64,000 nucleotides of DNA from Symbiodinium natans (lineage: Eukaryota > Sar > Dinophyceae > Suessiales > Symbiodiniaceae). Location of the stretch: NCBI GenBank assembly GCA_905221605.1, contig CAJNDS010002656.1, forward strand, positions 25,001 to 89,000. Reading direction: 5' to 3'. The notes under the pieces are model-generated. The model worked only from the letters and a program-made list of their open reading frames with translations. It was not told where the DNA came from and did not search any database. This document shows positions 47,634 through 58,702 of the stretch, piece after piece; position 1 is the stretch's first letter; each line of letters begins with the position of its first letter. The position numbers and the translations under genes were made by a program.

Positions 47634-50115
47634 GGGAGTTCTATAGGGCTGGAGTCCCCTCGCGTCCCACAGCGGCCAACTTTTTTTCATGCGACCTGAG
47701 GGGGATCTCTGAGTTGGGCAGCCCTAAACCCTAAACCCTCAACCCTAAACCCTAAACCCTCAACCCTGAACCCTCAACCCTAAACCCAAAACCCAAAACC
47801 CAAACCCTAAACCCACAACCCAAAACCCTCAACCCTAAGCCCGAATCCCTGAACCCTGAACCCTAAACCCTCGGTGTGCCCAGTTGACAGTCCAGTGCGC
47901 CGTAGCCGTGGGTCCAGTGTATGCCTTTCCAAAACCCTAGACCCGAACCCAAAACACTAAACACTAAGCCCAAAACCCTAAGCCCTAAACCCTGATCCCA
48001 AGCAGCCGAAAACCTCTAGACCCTCAGAGCCTTCACCCGACTAGCACCAAACCCCATACCCAAGAAACCTTATACCCTAAACCCTAACCCCAAGCCCAAG
48101 AAGTCATCCCTTTCCGGTTTAGGCGGTCGAGGTTCAGGTGTTTAGGTTTTCGGGTTTAGGGTTTAGGGTTTATGGTTTTGGGTTTGTATAGGAGTTAGGG
48201 TTTAGGCTGTATAGGCTATAGGTTTAGCTTTTATTTAGGGGGGAAAATATGTTTAGGGTTCAGAAGTTATGCGACTCGTTGATGGCTTCTTCTGTATCTT
48301 CAGAGGTACGCACGCTGTATGCTATAATTGCTAATAGTATTCCCTTATGGTCCCTTTATAATTATACTATAATACCCCCCAAAAAAATGAATAAGCATAC
48401 ATAAAAACATTAAAACAAAATGAATAAGTCAACCTAGTCGAACTATTCAGGCCCCTATATTACACGCAAGCCGCCAGGCACGTCAGTGTCTACGGGCGCC
48501 CTAAACCCTAAACCCTAAAGTCTTAAAGTTCTGCACCTAGCCCAGCCCGACTGCAAGGCTGAGCGAGGTTTAGGGTGCAGGGAAAGCCCCCAAAACTCAA
48601 CCCTAAACCCGAAGCCCTAAGCCCGAAGCCCTAAGCCCCAAGCCCCAAGCCCTAAGCCCTAAGCCCTCAACCATAAACCCTAAACCCTGGCAAAACCCTA
48701 AACCTTAAAACCTTAAAACCTTAAAACCTTAAAACCTTAAAACCTTAAAACCTTAAAACCCTAAAACCCTAAAACCCTAAACCCTAAACCCTAAACCTTA
48801 AACGAAACCCCAAACCCCTGAACCCAGGTTTCCTGCATCCGTGGCTCGCAAGGCTTGGCTCTCTAGGGGCTGTCAGCTCACACGAGTCAGAGAGTTTAGG
48901 GTTTAGGGTTTAGGGTTTAGGGTTTAGGGTTTAGGGTTTACGGTTTAGGGTTTAAGGTTTTGGGTTTAGGGTTTAGGGTTTGGGGTTTGGGGCTCAGGGC
49001 TTTGGGGTTTAGTGGGAGCTACGTTGCCGTTACTCTGAGTTTTAGGGTTCGAAAGCATGGGGCTTGAATGCGCGTGCTAGATTTGGATACCTGTGATTTA
49101 CCAAATCTGCACCTTCATGAGGAACCTACTAAGCCTTAAACCTTGAAGCCAGATTCTCAACAAGGAGGCAAGTGGCCCACCATTTAAAGTGTATCATGAC
49201 TTGAAAGGTTGAGGTGGCTTCCCAAAAGGTTTGGGGTTTAGGGTTTCGGGTTTAGGGTCTAGGGTTTAGGGTTAGAGAACTGATCACATGAGCCCGAAAT
49301 CCCAAAAGCCTTGCAAAGCTGCGAGTCCTTCCCACGAGGAAAGGCATGCCTTGACTCAAGATCTCTCTCTTTCTGACCAGGCGGCAAAGCCCCAAGCCCT
49401 AGACCCTAAACCCGAAACCCACTAAGCCGTAAACCCGTAACCCTATAAACCCTAGCCCTAAACTTTAAACGCTAAACCGAAACCCTAAACCCTAGCCCTA
49501 AACCCTAAACCCCGCCATCCCTGTCCCGCAGGCCACGGCTATCCTTTCTTGGCGAGGCACTGGGTGGCTTAGCGGTTGGAGACTATGGCACCCGCCCTTA
49601 TCGTGGGTTTAGGGTTTCGGGTTTAGGGTTTGGGGTTGACTTTGGGAGCCTGCTTGGATGGGCCATTATAGAAGGCCCTTTTGTGGGGTTGATTCTGGGG
49701 GATCATGTCCCGAAACTTAGGGTTTAAGGCTTCGGTTTTTGGGTTTAGTGTTTCGTTGTTCGGCTTGCAAGTGGTCATTACCTGGTCAATCTTCGGCCAT
49801 CATTTGGTCGTCACTTTTGTGCTCCGGGAGCACTGTTAAAACGTGTTATTTTCGTTTGTGCGGTGCGCTAGGTGTGTGGAAGGCCCTAACGAGATCTCAA
49901 GAACAGAATGAAGTAGGATGGGGGTTATGGCAAGTTAGAGGCCTAAGCTCTACAAACTCAAAACCCCTAAAACCCCCAATCGCCATACCCAAACTCCCAA
50001 ACCCTGAGCCCTAAACCCAAAACCCTAACACCTAAACCCTAAAGCCTAAACCCTAAACCCTAAACCCTAAACCCTACACCCTTAACCCTTAGCCCTCAAC
50101 CCTAAACCAATAAAC
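47634..50115. repeat. Arrays and degenerate repeats; no gene recognised
   Basis: CCCTAAA/CCCTCAA at 47,725-47,870, a TTAAAACC 8-mer array at 48,705-48,770, TTTAGGG at 48,893-48,990, and short arrays elsewhere. An AT-rich patch lies at 48,320-48,440. The frame at 49,739-50,014 has no recognised domain. Confidence 0.6.
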
Positions 50116-50122
50116 CCTAAAC

Positions 50123-50225
50123 CCTGCGCAGCCCCGTGCGCTGCCACATCATTGCCACAGCGTTGTGGACGAACCGACCTTCCCTACGGATCGCGAGACG
50201 CTTGGCTTCGTTTCGAACCCTGAGA
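50123..50225 (+). CDS. Candidate exon
   Basis: After CTGCGCAG the frame PVRCHIIATALWTNRPSLRI, then ARRLASFRTLR, is open to TTTAGGG. Confidence 0.4.
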
Positions 50226-50226
50226 T

Positions 50227-50540
50227 AGGGTTTAGGTTTTAGGGTTTAGGGTTTAGGGTTTAGGGTTTAGGGTTTAGGGTTTAGGGTTTAGGGTTTAGGG
50301 GTTTAGGGGTTTAGGGGTTTAGGGGTTTAGGGGTTTAGGGGTTTAGGGTTTTTAGGGGTTAGGGGTTTAGGGGTGTTTTAGGGGTGTTTAAGGGGTGTTT
50401 AAGGGGTGTTTAAGGGGTTTAAGGGGTTTAAGGGGTTTAAGGGGTTTAGGGGTTTAGGGGTTTAGGGGTTTAGGGGTTTAGGGGTTTAGGGGTTTAGGGG
50501 TTTAGGGGTTTAGGGGTTTAGGGGTTTAGAGTTTAGGGTA
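50227..50540 (+). repeat. Array shifting from TTTAGGG to TTTAGGGG
   Basis: It starts as the 7-mer (to about 50,298), becomes the 8-mer TTTAGGGG, passes through GTTTAAGG forms near 50,380-50,430, then runs as pure TTTAGGGG to 50,525. Confidence 0.9.
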
Positions 50541-51040
50541 AGCCCTCCACTGCAAAGCCTCAAACCTTTCTCTAAATCTTTCAAGCAATGCAAAAGGTAA
50601 CCCCTGACCCTGTCACCCTAAAGCCCTATGATGTGAAACTGTATCCCCATCTATCAGTATGTCCGTGCCCTCTGACCCTAAATGCTAAACCCAATTGCCT
50701 CGTGTACCCTACATGATGTGCTGGCAATTTCTTGCTCTCGTTTCTCGACCATTAACCCCAGATGTACGACGCATGAAGCGGACGGTATAGCCCTAAACCC
50801 TATTCTAAACCAAAAACCCTAAACCCTAAACCCTAAACCCTAAACCCTAAACCCTGAACCCTGAACCCTGAACCCTGAACCCTGAACCCTGAACCCTAGA
50901 CCCGAAGCTGCGCCTCTTGCACCAGGGCGCAGCCATTTAGTGCAAGTGAAGGCGCTGGCAAAACCCAGATGAATTCAGCAGAGGCCTTGGGCCCACGTTC
51001 GGCTGTGTATAAACCCTAAACCCTAAACCCTAAACCCTAA
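50541..51040. repeat. Unique stretch and CCCTAAA/CCCTGAA arrays
   Basis: CCCTAAA at 50,815-50,850 passes into six CCCTGAA units. Another short array is at 51,011-51,045. No gene. Confidence 0.65.
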
Positions 51041-51043
51041 ACC

Positions 51044-53600
51044 CTAAATGCATCGATACCGTTTTTCACCTTTGCACGCCTCCACGGAGCCACTGCCGGC
51101 TTCTTTAGCGCGACTGCCGGAGTGTTGAGTGCCCTCCAGGATCTCGCGAGTGACTGATCCGAGCCCGACACCATGCAGGGTGTCGACGTTCGCGCAAAGC
51201 AGCACGGGTGTGGTTGTTGTACGTGCCAGAGAATATCCCACCCACCCCGAGACCACCTTGCCTGCGAAACACCGTGGTCGCAAGTGAACTTTTGATTTAA
51301 TGGAAATTTAATTTCAAATTCATTTTAATTCATTCGGCTTATCTTTTTTCAAGGCCGCCAGGGAAAAACCACCATGTAAAATAAAGTCAATTTCGTCATG
51401 GTATGAGTTTTAATAAACTCATATGAAGGTTGTGGCGAAACAAAAACTTTTTCAAACAACTCCCGGGATGAAGAAGGACATCTTCGTTCAGATGAAGGCA
51501 GAAAGGCGAGAGATGGACTCTCCTGCAACAGCTGTTCTCTTCCAGTTGAACGAAGGAACGATGATACCGCAGAGTTCAATGTAACGCCTGTTTCCGACTC
51601 TGTTCTGAATGCCCGTGTGAGGTGCTTGCGTGCCCCGTTTCGCCAGATCCCCTCCCTCTCTGCCCCTTCCCCCCCAGTCTCCGCAGGGTAGGCTGTTCCT
51701 CGTCCTGCCCCCCTCTCCCTTCCCCCCATGTCTCCACACACTAGGACCCCCAGACCCTTATCCCTACTCACTTGGGCACGGCAGTCGCGTTTTGCAACAT
51801 GTCCACGTAGAAGAATGAAGAAGCCTGATCAAGTAGTTTTCTTGCAACCCTTGTAACAAAAGTATGGTAGAGCCCAACACTCTGTACTTAGACTAAACCC
51901 TAAACATCACTGCTGGCTTGCAGCGGGGTGTTTTCCCACCAGGCCCCACATGGAGAATCTTGAAAGATGAGGTCGGTGGCTCTGGGGTTGAGGTTTAGGG
52001 TGTAAGGATTAGGGTTTAGGGCTTAAAGTTTAGGGTTTAGGGTCTACTCTATCATACTTCATTGCGCGTTATCATATTATGTAGTATCATTTAGAGTGCC
52101 TGATTATGCAAGTTTTGTTGTTTGGGGTTGCCAATTGAGGACTGAGAGTTTGTTTCAAGCGGTCGGGATAGAGGGTTAAGGGTTCAAGATCCCCGGCATC
52201 TTACTAAGGGCCTAAGACAACTCTTGCTACCTATTGATTACTGTGAGCAGGCATGACGTAAGTCAACTACTATCACTAATCATGATGGCGTTGAGATCCT
52301 GCATTTGCTCTTAATGGAGGCCTCAGGGTGCTCCAGGTTCTCCAGCGGTCCCAAAAGCATTGACAGCATGTAAGCAAGTGCGCAGGCGCAATGTGGCATC
52401 TGCCTCCACACTCAGAATCACTACAAGGGCATACTATGAAGGAAGCTACCAAACCCTATACCCAAAGTCTTTCAACGCAGAAATTATCCTTTGTTCCTGG
52501 AAACGCTTAAGCTCCATAGTAGCGTTGTGGCATAGTTTGGGATTGAACGAGAAGCAAGTGCTTGTTTCCTTGTTCATGAGCATCGGGAAGACCGTACTTG
52601 GATGGGAAAAGACCTTATCCATCAGTACTACAAACACCACAGCGCTTCACACTGGTCGTCCGTACTTTAAGAGCTCCCTCGCTGGCTGGGCGCGGTGTTA
52701 CCACCACTGGGACCAGCAGTACCTTCCCTATATCACCCCCTTTCAGGAGTTAAGACTATAGCTCCTATACCTTCAACCCAACCCCCCATCCGCTGCATCT
52801 ATTGGCTCGAGTCGGCGCAGTTTAGCGTCTACTTGATGGGCCAACCTCGTAAACCCCGGACTCCCAAACCTGGTATTTACCGTTCCCCAAACAGCAATGA
52901 AATTTCAAATGTCATAGAAACAAACTATCTGCGCAACGGCTGCCGCGACAGCATGGCAGAGGTAGGAACGCAAGACATGGATTTTTTCATCTCATTCTCA
53001 AAACAGGGGTCCGTGCAGATCACATTATTTGGGGGTGGATGCGGTCGGACATGTCAGGCTTCGGGCTTGGGGGTTTCTAGGTCCTCATCATGGATTGATT
53101 AAACCCGGAGCCAGGCAGCAAGGTTTGGCTGCCTGGTAGCCTGCAAGTTTGCTTCCCCTTCCTCTCCACCTCCGGAGCCATGGGTCCCATCCGCTGAGAA
53201 GTCCTCCCTGCTGGTCGCTGGGCGTCGCCGCCTGCGCAAGCTGTCCCTTAGGAGGAGAATGGAGGAGACGCCTCTTCTTCCCCTAATGACACGTGCTCGC
53301 AGAGACTTGTCCCTTGTTTGCTTGCGCTCTGAGGAGCTGGCCTGCTGCAGCACGACGGCCCGAGTTGATGTGGTGCAGCGCGCTTCTTTTCGTGCGCCAG
53401 GGTCCGGTACGTTTCCTGTATCATGAGGTCTTGGTCGAACTGTCTTTCTCCCTGCTGCTTTTTTTTCTAGAGTGTTTCTGCGCGGTCATGTGTTGCATAC
53501 TTTCACGTGCACAGGACAGGCCCATTCCACGTCCTAGACCTGCTGCTTCTGCTGCCCCTACGTAAATATGCTGGAACTGTGTCACTGCCCTTCTCTGGTC
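51044..53600. other. Array-poor island, coding status unclear
   Basis: Frames of 79-140 codons occur on both strands (51,044-51,283 minus; 51,349-51,771 minus; 52,360-52,761 plus; 53,293-53,565 plus). The frame at 52,360 (contains YYEGSYQTLYPKSFNAEI and LGLNEKQVLVSLFMSIG) has a natural composition but no domain I recognise. The AT-rich stretch at 51,285-51,350 differs from surrounding sequence. The island could be a decayed transposon or an intron of a different gene. Confidence 0.35.
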
Positions 53601-54011
53601 GCCGTGGCCAGGGCTGCCACCTGATCTGCGAGGCTGAATAAAAGAATTCGAACGGCGAGAGTTTGCTTCCTGGTCAAAACTTGGCCGAGATGCACGCGCG
53701 CCTGGCCGAGCTAATCAAAGAGCGCCAACGCCTTTTGAAACAGGACCGCGTGTGGCGTGGATGAGTTCAAAAGCCAAAATACATCCACAACATCGCGAAC
53801 AATGAGAAAAGGAATCGAAACGATGTCCACGTGTTGTAGCAGTCAGAAAGGGTCACTTCCCTATTAATACCCTTCGAGAATCAGCCGCCGTGGTAATTGC
53901 ACAACAGTCGCTGCTTATAGGTTTTGAATTGGTGGCAATATATACACGTTGTTATTTGCTGGAAACTCCACGCGATGATAAGAGGAGCAGGAGCCACAAC
54001 GCAGCTTTTAA

Positions 54012-54173
54012 GAAGAACACAGCGAGCTGCAGGATGTCAATGAATTTGCAAGCGAACGCTTGTTTCAATTCGTTCAGCCTGAAAGGCCGGCAGAGGAGTT
54101 TCTGCGCCGCCGCCTTAGAGACGCTCGGAGGCAACTGTGTGGGTGCTTGACATCACTTGCCCCGGATGCGTGA
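54012..54173 (+). CDS. Candidate 3' exon, unknown
   Basis: The frame EEHSELQDVNEFASERLFQF, then VQPERPAEEFLRRRLRDARR and QLCGCLTSLAPDA, stops TGA at 54,171. The charged helical pattern looks genuine. The start of the exon is not resolved, and a competing frame is open on the same strand. Confidence 0.35.
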   Translation, partial: EEHSELQDVNEFASERLFQFVQPERPAEEFLRRRLRDARRQLCGCLTSLAPDA

Positions 54174-54505
54174 GGCCTGGAGCAAGGCCTCCTTTACGAG
54201 ACGGAGGCTCCGTCTCCCTGCTTTTTTTTTGGAAGCAGCGCAGTACACATTGGCAGGCTGGCAAGCTCCAAGCTTTCCGCCGCTGCTTGCGAGGAGCACC
54301 GGTGTGTCGATAGATACTATGCCGTATGCACAGACGGTGGCTGTCGCACGCAATCTTGCAGCTCTGCCTAGCTTTCGATGTGATGTGGTACTGAATAATG
54401 GTGTGGCGCAGGCTGCCTACGGCGATTCAAAGGCCTCTGCCAGTGCCGTGCAGCTAAGACAGCAGAGGCGTGTGTGTAGTTTTTTTACTACGGTAGAAAC
54501 CACAA

Positions 54506-54593
54506 AGTTGGAACATGAACTATAGTCCTGATGCCCTTAAAGCAAAGCATAAGGGATCCTAGGACTAGTTGTCCTGGATGCATGTTCCAACTT
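54506..54593. mobile_element. MITE-like element, family O
   Basis: A 13-bp inverted repeat, AAGTTGGAACATG and CATGTTCCAACTT, bounds about 88 bases. A second hairpin (GATGCAAT...AATGCTG with CAGCATTGCATC) follows at about 54,617-54,657. Confidence 0.55.
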
Positions 54594-55365
54594 TCTGGCT
54601 GGTTGTCTGGGAGCGTGATGCAATCAATGCTGACTGTGGTTCCCAGCATTGCATCATGTTGATAGCAGCTTGTGCTGACGAGGAGCGAAACGGCCTTCTA
54701 CATATTCGAGAGTCGAGCTAAGACTTGATAACGCAAACTTTATGGTTATCCAGGAATAGAAGTTCTCTTCAGTCATGCTGATTGTTCGATTTCTTGTATT
54801 TCTCAGATCTTTATTCTAATAATATTGGTATCTTTGTTGTCTTATTTTGATATAGATCGATATATTCGACTAGGGGCGCCGAGTTCGTGCTGCATCACCG
54901 CCTGCACTGGGTTGCACGCAAATTCGCACGTAAGACCGAGGCGGAGCGGAACGCCGTCTGGTTCTCTGCCAAAGGTCGCGCACGGCGGCGTGCGCCGAAG
55001 TGCTCCCGCTAGCCATGGCGAATCTCGCTGCAGCTCTCAAGCTCTTCAAGGTGACGGACCTGGAGGCTGCGCACGCACGGCGTGGTGCCTGAGGGTAACT
55101 GGGACCTCTTCACCGCAGCGGCACGGTGGCGAGTTGCTTTCCCGACCTGCCACCGCCCGCAGTGGCGCTGGTCCATGGGCTGCACTACAACTGTGCCGAT
55201 GCCGGCGCCCGGGCTCGCCGCCGTCGATGCCGCACGGGACGGCGGTAGCGGAGCTGCCGAATTCCAGCAAAGGAAAATCGGGAGGAATGTTGCCATCCGG
55301 AAAAGGGCGAAGCGACTCCTTGTTTGAAAGGCCCTCCTCTGGCCAGCAAGAGCCTTATGAAAGCC
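54594..55365. other. Array-free sequence, no firm gene
   Basis: The plus frame at 54,825-55,535 (236 codons) is Ser/Gly/Pro-rich with overlapping frames on both strands and no domain. Its second half overlaps a better minus-strand exon. A short segment at 55,015-55,090 reads MANLAAALKLFKVTDLEAAH in the plus direction and could be a real start or pseudogene fragment. Confidence 0.35.
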
Positions 55366-55560
55366 TCACTGCCTTCGCCCAAATCCTTCGCCGCGCTTCT
55401 GAAACAGGGACATTTTGTCCCTCCCGAGCACGTGGCAGCTTGCAGCCGGGAAGACCAGGTTCTGGTGCGCGTGGAGGAAGAGCACCAGGGCTTCCGGGAA
55501 TTGCGCCCGCAGCGCCTCCCACGCCAGCGTCTTGAACTCCTCATTCGTCCAGGTGCCGGC
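55366..55560 (-). CDS. Minus-strand terminal exon, unknown protein
   Basis: Read on the minus strand, the acceptor CCCAGAGCCCAG precedes AGTWTNEEFKTLAWEALRAQ, then FPEALVLFLHAHQNLVFPAA, SCHVLGRDKMSLFQKRGEGF and a TGA stop at 55,366-55,368 (64 codons). It looks clearly more protein-like than the plus frame over the same bases. A TTTAGGG-like stretch lies just upstream on this strand. Family unknown. Confidence 0.55.
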   Translation of the reverse strand, partial: AGTWTNEEFKTLAWEALRAQFPEALVLFLHAHQNLVFPAASCHVLGRDKMSLFQKRGEGFGRRQ

Positions 55561-55624
55561 CTGGGCTCTGGGATACCGATGAGTACGGGCCGGTCTTCGC
55601 TGCCTGCGCCAGCCACTACCCCAA

Positions 55625-55990
55625 ACCCTAAACCGGAGGGCTCAGAAGAGACTTTAGGGTTAACTCTTCCTTATTGAGTCGGCTGCTACGGAGCTTGTCA
55701 GCTCTCCCATTTTTCCCGCCTGGGGGGTTCGCCTTGTTTTCGGTCTTCGACCCTATACCCTAAACCCTAAACTAAAACCCCACACCCCACACCCGAATGC
55801 TGCGCATTCTCAACTAGGGTTAAGGCTGCTTTAGTGCCACGAGCTCAGCCCGAAGCTCTAGCCACTCAACCTTACACAACTCCCAAAGCCCTAAACATCC
55901 CTAAAGAACCCGACTGAGCAAACCTACAACCTAAACCCTAAACCCCAAACCCTTAACAGCAACCCCTACGGAATCCCGAAGCCCTCCATT
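55625..55990. other. Degenerate repeats; no gene
   Basis: Short CCCTAAA remnants and unique spacers, with no frame of interest. Confidence 0.5.
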
Positions 55991-55993
55991 GAG

Positions 55994-56082
55994 GAAACGA
56001 TGCCGGCGACCGAATCACGGTGTACGGCAACGGAGACGAGGCGCAGGCAAGGAGTGGAACTGTGGATCCCAGAAGCCCCCGG
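55994..56082 (+). CDS. Exon, unknown protein
   Basis: After CATTGAG the frame NDAGDRITVYGNGDEAQARS, then GTVDPRSPR, ends in phase 0 against a TTTAGGG array (CGG|GTTTAG). Confidence 0.45.
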
Positions 56083-56160
56083 GTTTAGGGTTTAGGGTTT
56101 AGGGTTTAGGGTTTAGGGTTTAGGGTTTAGGGTTTAGGGTTTAGGGTTTAGGGTTTAGGA
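56083..56160 (+). repeat. Clean TTTAGGG array, probable intron start
   Basis: Ten or eleven perfect repeats directly abut the exon. Confidence 0.85.
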
Positions 56161-56234
56161 ATCCCCCTGAACCCCTAAACTCTCAGCCCCAAAGCACTGT
56201 AAGCCTCGGCATGACCTTTGGCTTGTGAGGTCAG

Positions 56235-56291
56235 GCAAAGCCGATGTGACAGTCTCGATGCCGATTCGAAGAATCATTGAAGTATTTGCTG
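56235..56291 (+). CDS. Exon, same gene
   Basis: After GAGGTCAG the frame KADVTVSMPIRRIIEVFA ends at GG|GTTTCG. The following intron is a TTTAGGG array meeting a short inverted CCCTAAA run (56,384-56,401), i.e. a head-to-head pair. Confidence 0.45.
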
Positions 56292-56402
56292 GGTTTCGGG
56301 TTTAGGGTTTAGGGTTTAGGGTTTAGGGTTTAGGGTTTAGGGTTTAGGGTTTAGGGTTTAGGGTTTAGGGTTTAGAACGAACCCTGAACCCTAAACCCTA
56401 AA

Positions 56403-56503
56403 GAGCATCTTTTGGCGGCTCATGAGCTACAAACCGAAACCCGCACAGGCTTACCAGAACCGACTGGAGCTCATAGCGCACACCGCTCTCACTGCCGCAG
56501 GTG
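56403..56503 (+). CDS. Exon, same gene
   Basis: After CCTAAAG the frame SIFWRLMSYKPKPAQAYQNR, then LELIAHTALTAA, ends at a consensus donor (GCAG|GTGGAT). The acceptor is formed partly by the CCCTAAA run. Confidence 0.5.
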
Positions 56504-56509
56504 GATTTT

Positions 56510-57300
56510 CCAGTTGGGGGTTGATGGTTTGGGGCGTAGGGCTTAGGGTTTAGGGTTTAGGGTTTAGGGGTAGGAGTTTTGGGGCTTGCAGACTCTACTT
56601 TTATCCCCCCCCCTCCCACGCAAACGTGCTTCTTGTATTGGTGCATGAGCTCATGGTTTCTAAACCCGAAGCCCCCCCTAAGCAGAAAACCCTAAACCCC
56701 AATTAAGCCCAAACCCTGAACCCTAAGCCCTGAACCTTAAACCCGAAACCCCTAATCCCAAAACAGTTACACCTGGGGTCTTTTGCATTTGTTGAAGCCT
56801 CATGCAAACATCCTCAGCCCACGCCCCAAAGCCTTAAACCCTAGAAAGCCCAAACCTGTACCCTAAAGTTTGGGGTTCAGGATTGCAGGGCTTTAGCTTC
56901 CGGATTTTAGGTTTAGGGCTGTAGGGCTTTAGGGTTTAGGGTTTAGGGTTTAGGGCTAGGGTTTAGGACTTTAGGGCTTTTGTTGGGATTTTAGGGTTGT
57001 AGGCCTTTCGGGCTTTCGTGCTTAAATGCCGGGCCATTTGTTCGTGGATCGCCCGTTTTGCAGGGTCTAGGGCTTGTCACATCTGGGCTGCTGAGTTCAA
57101 GGTTCTATGGTTTAGGGTTTAGGGTTGAGGGGTAAAGGGTTTAGGGTTTAGGGTTTTGGGTTTTGGGTTTTGGATTTAGGGTTGGGGCCTTCAGTACTTG
57201 AAGGGTAAACAACCAGTATGTGCCCGAAATAAGGCTATATCCAACTATAAGTCTAGTCGCGCTACTTGCAACTGCACTCGTAACTTAGGCCACGGAGCAG
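56510..57300. repeat. Degenerate repeats; no gene
   Basis: Short TTTAGGG remnants (56,535-56,570, 56,925-56,960, 57,110-57,180) with unique spacers. No frame is supported. Confidence 0.55.
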
Positions 57301-57306
57301 GCATAT

Positions 57307-57594
57307 TCCATCACGGTCGAGTTTGCGGCCGCGCTGCACATGCCATCTCGCAAAGCTGCGCAGTTGCTCGGAGCTGTCGTGCGTGTGCCTTTGGGAGGAG
57401 TAGGTTGTCCAGCTGCAGAGCACGGTGCGCTGCGTGTCGCAGTTGCGTCGCCAAAGCCAGCAAGTGGTAAAGTCCCGTTCGGCAAGGTTGCACCCCAGCG
57501 GTGTACGAAGATTTCGTTCAGTTGGGAAACGATGCCTTTGTGCGGCAGTGGGATGCGCAGGGCGAGCACCGCTGCACCTAAGCGAGACCCGTGA
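57307..57594 (+). CDS. Candidate exon or short gene
   Basis: The frame ITVEFAAALHMPSRKAAQLL, then GAVVRVPLGGVGCPAAEHGA and PFGKVAPQRCTKISFSWETM, stops at 57,592. Two other frames are open too, so this is weak. No family recognised. Confidence 0.3.
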   Translation, partial: SITVEFAAALHMPSRKAAQLLGAVVRVPLGGVGCPAAEHGALRVAVASPKPASGKVPFGKVAPQRCTKISFSWETMPLCGSGMRRASTAAPKRDP

Positions 57595-57599
57595 GCCCG

Positions 57600-58250
57600 C
57601 TAGTCATCCCGAAGCAGAGTTTGGGAATGGGGATTTGGGCGGCTTTAGGTGTAGGGCTTAGGGTTTCGGGTTTAGGGTCTAGAGGGTTTCGGGTTTAGGG
57701 CTTGAGTACCTGTGCGAATTAGGAAAACACTACACGAGAGCCCCCCGACAAAACTGGGGTCGCAATGTAGATGAACCCGGGCAGCCTCCGACCTGTCGAC
57801 CCACTTCGAAGTGCTAACCTCCCTCCCCATCTCCCCATGAACACTGACTGAACTGCCCCAAGCCCCAAGCCCTAGGCCCTACGCCCTGTACCCGCAACGC
57901 CCTATACCCGAAAAGCCCTAAGCCCTATACCTGAAAAGCCCTAAGCCTTGAGCCCTACACCCCCCCTTAGGCCCTAAGCCCCAAAACCCTAAACCCTATA
58001 AGCCCCTAAACCCTAAAACCAGCTGTTCTCCATCCTTCCCTAAACCCAAACCCTAAACCCTGAACCCTAAACCCCAAACCCCACACCCTCGCAGGAGAAG
58101 GACCAGAGACGGCGCCGGCGCACAAGCCAGCTCTGATTCTTCCGGCCGCTGGGTGCTGGGTTTTTTTGGAGATTGGGGGGGTTAAGGGTTTAGGGTTTCG
58201 GGTTTAGGGTTTAGGGTTTTGGGTTTTAGGTTCATGGGTAGTTGGTGTTT
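57600..58250. other. Degenerate C-rich repeats; last arrays in the window
   Basis: CCCTAAG, CCCTATA and CCCTAAA derivatives to about 58,080, then a short TTTAGGG/TTTCGGG stretch at 58,185-58,225. Beyond this no arrays occur. Confidence 0.6.
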
Positions 58251-58702
58251 TTGTGCTCCAAGAAAGCTCAGTAAATCAATAGGTTGAGGTTTTTAAGTTT
58301 TTTGTCCAGACAGTCTAGAAAATAGATGGAAATTATGAGCAAGCTCTGTCCCACATGGCGCACCGTAAAATGCCCTTAAACACTAAACTCCCTGAGCCTA
58401 AAGACCCGCAGCTGCCGCCATTCGGTCATGAATGGGTAGGGGCTCCTGCAAGCCAAACTCCCAAACCCTTGCTTACACACACAGACACACAAATGTATTT
58501 TATATCTGTGCATTCCCTCCACTTTTGCTTCCATGTATGTTGCACTTACCTGTGACGCTCAAGCCCTCTGAGTAAAAAGGTTAGGCGCGCCCCTGCTCAT
58601 GGCTTAACGGATAACAACTGGTGGATTTCCCAAACTATAGGTTATCAGCCGTAGGCTCCCCGGAGCTTGCGGCACCACTGACCTGGAGTTTCGACTCAGT
58701 GC
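58250..58702 (+). other. Probable 5' region of the retrotransposon
   Basis: Unique sequence leads to the Gag start codon at 58,703. I cannot see a matching long terminal repeat because the 3' end lies outside the window. GGTTATCAGCCG at about 58,640 is weakly like the TGGTATCAGAG tRNA-primer site of copia elements, but this is only suggestive. Confidence 0.35.

Noticed and set aside
54825-55535. 236-codon plus-strand protein
   Set aside because: Low-information Ser/Gly/Pro composition, overlapped by a more convincing minus-strand exon with an acceptor and a stop.
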